A DNA stretch of 7,942 bases, taken from an uncultured bacterium (GTDB lineage: Bacteria > Bacteroidota > Bacteroidia > Chitinophagales > CAIODY01). Positions within the stretch are counted from its first letter, which is position 1. The number at the start of each line of letters is the position of its first letter. The position numbers and the translations under genes were made by a program. The stretch spans positions 1-7,942 of the forward strand of contig CAIQHW010000307.1 in NCBI GenBank assembly GCA_903871715.1. The letters are read 5' to 3'. Under the pieces are notes generated by a model. It was not told the origin of the DNA. It saw only the letters and a list, made by a program, of their open reading frames with translations, and made no database searches. Shown here in pieces: positions 1 to 6,400 of the stretch.

Positions 1-2509
1 GATCTGCATCCAAAGCTTGTTGCTTTGCTTTATCAGCTTCTTCTTTTGCTTTTGCCATGGCTTCATTTTTCAAATCATCGGCTTTACTTTTTAAGGCATC
101 TTTCAATCCAGTTTTCACGGTCGGATTTTTGTTGGTGCCACCCACCATCACATCAAATTTGATTCTATCGCTTGAAGATAAACTTGCACCGTTTTTATTT
201 GCCAATCCAATAGCCTGGTCAATAGCCGCACCAGCAGCCGCTCCCAACATTTTTCGTGGCATATCCATTTTCACAATAAAATCAATTTTTTGGTCGAGCG
301 ATTGTGTACCCGAAATATTCATCACCAAGTCATTGCTCTTAATATCGAATGGTTTGATGAGAATTTTTCCATCATGAATTTCAAACCAAGTTTTCAAATC
401 TTTAATCGGCAGTTCGCTTGTACCGTGCATTTGCAAAGCATCCATAATTTTTGCAATCGGAGGATAATTGCTGATGCTTCCACTGAAAATTGAGAAATAG
501 CCATTGCCATTTATCGTTGCTAAATCAGGCGTCATATCCGCTAACATTTTTCCTGTTATCAATAAATTGGTTGAGAATTTTCCTTTTGTGAATTCGGCAA
601 ACGGCGCAATTTTTTGAACCGTGTTAAATGTTTTGAATGATTGTTGAATGTCAAAATCTTTGATGTCGTAAGTCAAGTCAATATCGGGCAAAACAGTATT
701 CTTGGTCGAATAACCGCCACTGATGCTCATTGTGCCGCCTAACATTTCGGCTTTCAAATTTTGCAACGCCATTTTTTCATCTTTTACCGCCACACCACCA
801 TTCACATTTTGCATATCCATTTTGTTATAATGAATTTTTGAAACGGCTGAAACCATTGTGAAATCAATGTTTTTGGGCACTTTAAAAATTGAATTGGTAG
901 AAGCAGGTGCTGCATTTGTTGTGGTAGAATTTGTTGCTGTTGCAGATGGCGTCATCCATTCATCCACATTTAAATAATCCATTTTCAAATTTAATTTGCC
1001 GCCCAAAGTTTGATTGGTAAATAGATATCCCAACACATTTTCCAAGCTGCCATCGGCTTTGATATTGCTTTCGCTCAATTTGCAATCGAAGTTTTTAAGG
1101 TCAACATTTTTGGGATTAAAGTGCATATTCATTTCTCGAAGCAACATGCCTTTTGTAAAATCTTTTGAAGCGTATTCTACATTTTGCAACAACACATTTC
1201 CATCGGCATTAAATTTATCGTAGTGTTTTTCTTGCACTTCTTTCAAACTTCCTTTCGCTGTCAAATCCATATCCAACAAGCCACCGAGCTTGGTTACACC
1301 TTCCATCGGCATCATTTTATTTACTTCGCCCAAATCTAATTTTCCTTTTGCTTTCATGTCAATATTCATCGCCGTGGTTGGTTGTGTGAGTAACAAACTC
1401 AAATCAAAAGGCGCACTTCCCATTTCAAAATGACAAGCAGGAATTTTGATAATAGCATTCGCCACATTGCCATCAGCGCAGCTTACATTCAAATCAACAT
1501 TGATGTTGTTCACCGCCTTTGGCAAAGATGGATATTGTACCATGCCATTTTTGCAAAGTAATGTAACATTATAAGCTGGCATTGTTTTATCGTTGTAAAC
1601 GCCTTTTACAAAACCGCCGAAAGCCATTGTGCCTGAGGCTTTCACGTTGTTATAATCTTTTGTAAATGCGCCAGGAACTAAAGAGAAAATGTTTTTAAAA
1701 TCAGTTTGTTTGCTGGCAAATTTTATATCCATGCTCATATCTTTTGGCATCGCAAACCAACCTTCAAATGCCAAAGTGAGTGCATTTAATGTCAATTCAT
1801 TATCTCTAAAAGTGTACTTGCTGTTTTTATTATCAATGTCGAAAGTGGCTTTGTAGCTGGTTTTTACCTTGTTCAAATAAGTCATGCCCGAAAAAACATA
1901 AGTCAATTGTTCGATGTCGGTTTGTGTAATCAGCGTAAATAAATCGCTCGAAAAATCGCCGCTGCCTTCATGATTTAAACCCACAATTTTTGCCGATTGT
2001 TTTAATGTTGCATCATCCCAAATGATGTAGCCATTTTCAATCGCATATTTTTTCAACGAAAAATGAAATGGCTTTCTTTCGGCTGTGGTAGCCGATTTAG
2101 AAGCCGATGAATCGGGTTTGGTGATGTTGTAATTTGCTTTTCCATTGGCTAAAACTTTTGCAAAAATTCGTGGGCTTCGCAAATAAATTCCATTCACCGA
2201 ATAATTATCGCCTTTGATAACATCAAATAAATTGATAGCAACTTCAAATTGTTTGATGCCGCATAAAGTATCATCTTTAAAATCGTTGATGCCAACCACA
2301 CTCAAATCATTTAATGTAAAAGTAAGGTTCGGAAAATGTTTCCAAACACTTAAATCAAAATCGCCAAAATCCACTTTGGCATTGATGTTTTGGTTGATGG
2401 TAGTTTTTACTTTGGCTATAATTTTATCTTTAAATAAAAATGGAATTGCTGTAATCGAAATAATTAAAACGATGAAAACAACGCCTACAATTTTTAAAAT
2501 TTTCTTCAT
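1..2509 (-). CDS. AsmA-family inner-membrane-anchored envelope protein, C-terminus cut by window edge
   Basis: The minus-strand frame is open for 836 codons from an ATG at 2509 to the window edge, with no stop seen, so the C-terminus is missing. The protein opens MKKILKIVGVVFIVLIIS, a single N-terminal membrane anchor (about residues 4-24). An AsmA-like start follows: a beta-rich region with the motif HFPNLTFTLNDLSV near residues 57-70. Most of the rest is long beta-strand-rich sequence, with a Ser/Thr/Ala-rich linker near residues 518-538. An AsmA C-terminal-like block lies around 660-755 (GYFSIFSGSI, then FEIHDGKILIKPFDI and an ISGTQSLDQKIDF strand pair). From about 799 the tail turns charged and alanine-rich (KNEAMAKAKEEADKAKQQ), probably helical or coiled-coil. 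AsmA/TamB-type proteins are thought to form periplasmic grooves for lipid transfer or to influence outer-membrane assembly; the substrate here is unknown. It is transcribed away from lptB. Family assignment is strong, exact function open. Confidence 0.88.
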   Translation of the reverse strand, partial: MKKILKIVGVVFIVLIISITAIPFLFKDKIIAKVKTTINQNINAKVDFGDFDLSVWKHFPNLTFTLNDLSVVGINDFKDDTLCGIKQFEVAINLFDVIKGDNYSVNGIYLRSPRIFAKVLANGKANYNITKPDSSASKSATTAERKPFHFSLKKYAIENGYIIWDDATLKQSAKIVGLNHEGSGDFSSDLFTLITQTDIEQLTYVFSGMTYLNKVKTSYKATFDIDNKNSKYTFRDNELTLNALTLAFEGWFAMPKDMSMDIKFASKQTDFKNIFSLVPGAFTKDYNNVKASGTMAFGGFVKGVYNDKTMPAYNVTLLCKNGMVQYPSLPKAVNNINVDLNVSCADGNVANAIIKIPACHFEMGSAPFDLSLLLTQPTTAMNIDMKAKGKLDLGEVNKMMPMEGVTKLGGLLDMDLTAKGSLKEVQEKHYDKFNADGNVLLQNVEYASKDFTKGMLLREMNMHFNPKNVDLKNFDCKLSESNIKADGSLENVLGYLFTNQTLGGKLNLKMDYLNVDEWMTPSATATNSTTTNAAPASTNSIFKVPKNIDFTMVSAVSKIHYNKMDMQNVNGGVAVKDEKMALQNLKAEMLGGTMSISGGYSTKNTVLPDIDLTYDIKDFDIQQSFKTFNTVQKIAPFAEFTKGKFSTNLLITGKMLADMTPDLATINGNGYFSIFSGSISNYPPIAKIMDALQMHGTSELPIKDLKTWFEIHDGKILIKPFDIKSNDLVMNISGTQSLDQKIDFIVKMDMPRKMLGAAAGAAIDQAIGLANKNGASLSSSDRIKFDVMVGGTNKNPTVKTGLKDALKSKADDLKNEAMAKAKEEADKAKQQALDAD

Positions 2510-2531
2510 GATGACTATGATTTTTGAGGGT

Positions 2532-2540
2532 GCAAAGTTA
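2532..2540 (-). promoter_or_regulatory. Bacteroidota-type -7 box for the AsmA-family gene
   Basis: On the minus strand this reads TAACTTTGC, a full match to the Bacteroidota -7 consensus TAnnTTTG. It ends 22 bases before the ATG at 2509, leaving a short leader of roughly 15-20 bases. No good -33 TTTG box is seen at the usual distance, so the call rests on the -7 element and its position. No Shine-Dalgarno sequence precedes the ATG, which is normal for this phylum. Confidence 0.5.
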
Positions 2541-2624
2541 ATATTAAAAACAGAACGGAAGCGATTGTAATGTTTAGTACTATAAATAAAAATGAAATTG
2601 TTTGTTAAGAAAATGGTTTTGATT

Positions 2625-2654
2625 TTTGCAAACCGATTTTGTTTGTTTCATTTG
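2625..2654 (+). promoter_or_regulatory. Candidate promoter for lptB
   Basis: A TTTG at 2625-2628 and TTCATTTG at 2647-2654 (one mismatch to TAnnTTTG) are 18 bases apart, close to the usual Bacteroidota -33/-7 spacing. The second box ends 17 bases before the ATG at 2672. The sequence is T-rich, so chance matches are likely. If real, it forms a divergent pair with the AsmA-gene promoter in the 162-bp spacer. Confidence 0.3.
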
Positions 2655-2671
2655 TAACTCAATTTAATTTC

Positions 2672-3421
2672 ATGTTGCTGCATACACATAATCTAGTAAA
2701 AACTTATCGCCAACGCCGAGTTGTGAATGATGTTTCGGTGGAAGTGAATCAAGGAGAAATCGTCGGTTTGCTTGGTCCAAATGGTGCAGGAAAAACGACT
2801 ACTTTTTACATGACTGTTGGGTTGGTAAAACCCGATGAAGGATCTGTAATGCTTGATAATAAAGATATTACGAAGATGCCCATGTATAAACGGGCGAAAT
2901 TAGGAATTGGTTATTTGCCTCAAGAAGCATCTGTATTTCGCAAATTAACAGTGGAAGATAATGTGAGAGCAATCCTGCAAATGACGCAACTTTCAAAGCA
3001 GGAGCAAGAAGAAAAATTGGAAACTTTATTGAGTGAATTTAGATTAACGCATGTGCGCAAAAATTTGGGAAATGTGTTAAGCGGTGGCGAAAGACGAAGA
3101 ACAGAAATTGCTCGTTCTTTGGCTGTTGACCCAAAATTTATTTTGCTCGATGAACCTTTTGCAGGCATTGACCCCATTGCCGTAGAGGATATTCAACAGA
3201 TTGTCGAAAGGCTTACCATTAAAGGCATTGGCGTTTTGATTACTGACCACAATGTACAAGAAACTTTATCAATTACCAACCGAGCATACTTATTGTTTGA
3301 AGGAAAAATTTTGAAACAAGGCACTGCCGAAGAATTAGCAGAAGATGAAATTGTACGTAAAGTTTATCTCGGAAAAAACTTTGTGCTTAAAAGAAAAAAG
3401 TTTGACGTAGAGGAAATTTGA
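2672..3421 (+). CDS. lptB: LptB, LPS export ABC transporter ATP-binding protein
   Basis: The 249-residue protein is close to the usual LptB length of about 240. LptB is the cytoplasmic ATPase that, as a dimer with LptF and LptG, extracts lipopolysaccharide from the inner membrane and drives it across the LptC-A-D bridge. Motifs are complete and in order: Walker A GPNGAGKTT (35-43), Q-loop with Q84 in the LptB-typical YLPQEASVFRKLTVEDN (81-97), signature LSGGE (136-140), Walker B FILLDEP with catalytic E161, the LptB-like FAGIDPIAVEDIQ stretch, and switch histidine H193 in TDHNVQETL. The ATG at 2672 was chosen because it gives the expected start directly before the first beta strand; the in-frame TTG at 2639 would add 11 residues not expected in the family. 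No lptF, lptG or lptC is in the window. All 17 Ile codons are ATT or ATC. Confidence 0.95.
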   Translation: MLLHTHNLVKTYRQRRVVNDVSVEVNQGEIVGLLGPNGAGKTTTFYMTVGLVKPDEGSVMLDNKDITKMPMYKRAKLGIGYLPQEASVFRKLTVEDNVRAILQMTQLSKQEQEEKLETLLSEFRLTHVRKNLGNVLSGGERRRTEIARSLAVDPKFILLDEPFAGIDPIAVEDIQQIVERLTIKGIGVLITDHNVQETLSITNRAYLLFEGKILKQGTAEELAEDEIVRKVYLGKNFVLKRKKFDVEEI

Positions 3422-3437
3422 GTTCCTAAAAATCTAC
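3407..3437. terminator. Imperfect inverted repeat spanning both convergent stop codons, possible bidirectional terminator
   Basis: An inner stem AGGAA (3411-3415) / TTCCT (3423-3427) encloses a 7-base loop. An outer GTAGA (3407-3411) / TCTAC (3433-3437) can pair around it with a bulge of A residues; the base at 3411 can serve only one of the two stems. The lptB TGA and the TAG of the opposing gene both fall inside. There is no T-run immediately after the stem on either strand; the nearest on the minus strand is TTTTTT about 10 bases beyond. The position is apt, but the hairpin is weak. Confidence 0.35.
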
Positions 3438-6400
3438 TTCACAATTTTAAAACTTTTCTTTCTTTTTTGTGTGGTGTTGCTCAATACGGCTACATAAATT
3501 CCATGCGCCATGCCACCTAAATCAACATCTTTCACTTCACTACTACCGCCATCAACAGTAATTTTTTCGGCTTGTTTCATCAATTGCCCTGCATCGTTAT
3601 ACATTTCTAAAGTATAAACAGAATTGCCCCATGAAGCAGGCGTGGTTATTCTTAATGTAGGTGCTGTAAGGCTGTTTAGTAATTCAACTTTCTCATCTTC
3701 ATCAGCCGCTCCACTGCCAGTAAATTCGATGGCAACTATTGGAGAATACTCGAATGTACCATCCATGTTAAACTGTTTTAAGCGATAATAATTATAGCCC
3801 ACAAACGGCATTGAATCTGTGGTTACATAATTCAAAGTTATTCTGCTATTACCTTGCGGCGCTTGCGATGGTACATTGGTTAAAGAAACAAAGTTTTCGC
3901 CATCGTTGCTTTTTTCTACATCAAAATAATTGTTGTTGGTTTCTGTGGCTGTTGACCAGATTAAATCTACCTTGTTGTCATTTTTTTTCGCATTAAAGAA
4001 TAACAACTCAATAGGTAAAACATTAACACCACCATTGTCGTTGGCTAACGCAAAAGTTGAAAATGAATTAAAGGCTGTTGGAACAGAAGTAGAAGTTACA
4101 CTTCCAACTAAAGGATTGCCATTATTATAAGCTGGAGCGCCCATTCCTCCTATGTCATACCATTTTGTAGGGGTGGTGTAAATATTTTTTACGATAGTTA
4201 ATTTGCTGCCATCGCTCACCCCATCATCAGTTCCAAAAAATATTTGAATAACTTGGTTGCCACTCAGTCCGGTACTAGGTTGCGAAGTGTTGGAAGCATC
4301 AGTTCTATTGATGGTGTAATAATGTTGGATAGAAACCTTGTTTACTGTTGCTGGCAAGGTATAGTTTAATGCGGCGGCACTTGAATTGTAAAACTGTGTT
4401 TGGTAATTGTAAAGTGTACCTGATGAATGGCTTACTGTTAAAGCAATTGGTCTGCATTCTTTCCAATTACCAACTGGAAAATTTAATGTGCTAGCACCAC
4501 TGCTCGACTTTTGATAACGCATTGGTCCATTTACATAACTGGTTGATAAAGCATTACCAACTGCAACTGTAGAAGCATTCAACATGGTCAAAATATTAGT
4601 TGTGGTTGTTGTTAATAAGCCCGAAGTAAAAATTAAACTGGTTGAAACATTGATGGGTGTTGAATTTAAAGTAACTCCACCATTTGTATTATTCATTACC
4701 AATCGTGTAAAAATTGGTGCTGGTGTGCCAGTTGTGGCATTAATATTTTGAGCCGATATCCCTGCAAAAGTAGCTGTGCCATTGCCTGCACCAAATGTAA
4801 TAGCTGTTGATGATGGCGATGTGATAGTTAAATTTCCGTTGTAATTACTGTTGTTATTATAGTTAGGATACACAGGCCCTGTGTTGCTTTGCACAAAGGT
4901 TACATCACTATTGTAAGTATCGGCAGTGCCATTGGTCATTAATAAATATCCAGTGCCATTATTAGTAAAAGTAGAAGCAGCATTGAAAATATTCGCACCA
5001 GTTGAGGCATCATTTGTTACTCCATTTTTTGTTGAATTTATTGTGCCATTAAATATAGCGCCATTGAAAAATAAACCTGGACTTGTAGTGGTTATTGCGC
5101 CATTAAAAGTTGTGTTTGGGCTACTAAATTGAATGTAGCTTGTACCTGTAGTACCAAGCGTTTGTGCCGTTGTGCCTATTTGTGTAAAGTTTCTAAAAAT
5201 TAATCCGCCACTGTTAAATCCGTTACCACCAATCGAAATTGTTTTGCCACTTGCCAGTGTTGCAGTGCCTGTGCTTGGTCCAAAATAAATGCCACCAGCA
5301 TTTACGTTGTTTATGATAATATTGCCATTAAATTGGGTGTTAATACCCATGTAATTTGGATAAATCCATAATCCGCTTGATGCAGGTTGATTGTTAAAAG
5401 TTACATCGCCGTTGAAAATATTACCTGTGCTGTTGTACGCTGAATACATATGTTGTCCGCTACTTTGATTATTGAACGTGGCTGAACCATTGAATACATC
5501 AGGATTGCCGTTGCCCATCAAAAAATATCCTGCACCTGTATTGGTAATATTAAATGAACCATTGAAAGTATTTCCGCCTGATGATGCATCATTTGTTGAA
5601 CCATTTTTTGCAGCAATTACATCTGCATTAAATGTTGCTCCGTTGAAAAATATTCCAGGGCTTGCAGTGGTTACTGTGCCATTGAAAGTTGTGTTAGGAC
5701 TACTGAATTGAATGTACCCTGTGCCAGTAGCAGTAAGCGTTTGCGCTGTTGTACCTACTTGTGTAAAATTTCTAAAGATTAATCCACCACTGTTAAATCC
5801 ACTACTACCAATTGAAATTGTTTTGCCACTTGCCAATGTTGCAGTGCCTACACTAGTTCCGAAATAAATACCGCCACCATTTACATTGTTCACAATAATA
5901 TTGCCATTGAATTGTGTGTTAATACCGCTATAGTTGGGATAAATCCACAATCCGCTTGAAGTGGGTTGATTATTGAAAATCACATCCCCATTAAAAATAT
6001 TGCCTGTGCTATTGTATGCTACATACATATTTTGTCCACTGCTTTGATTATTAAAAGTGGCTGAAGCATTGAAAACATCTGGGTTTCCGTTGCCCATCAA
6101 AAAATATCCACTTCCAGTATTTGTAATGGTAAATGTTGAATTAAAAGTGTTTCCACCTGGCGAAGCATCGTTGGTAGCACCAGTTTTAATAGCATTTACA
6201 GTTCTGTTAAATGTACCGCCATTAAAAAAGATTGAAGGACTTGAAGTTACTATATCGCCATTAAAAGTTGCAGTAGAACCAAAGTATAATTGTGCTGTAC
6301 CAGTTAAATTCAATGTTTGCGGTGTATTGCCCACTTGCGTAAATTGTTTCAATGATAATAAACCAGCCGAAAATCCGCCAGCACCAATGGTTATAGTTCT

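Noticed and set aside
57..2570. Several plus-strand reading frames over the AsmA-family gene
   Set aside because: All are antisense to a convincing 836-codon coding frame and show no recognisable protein features.
2639..2671. Upstream TTG start adding 11 residues to LptB
   Set aside because: The added residues are not expected in the family, the ATG at 2672 gives the normal LptB beginning, and the extension overlaps the candidate promoter box.
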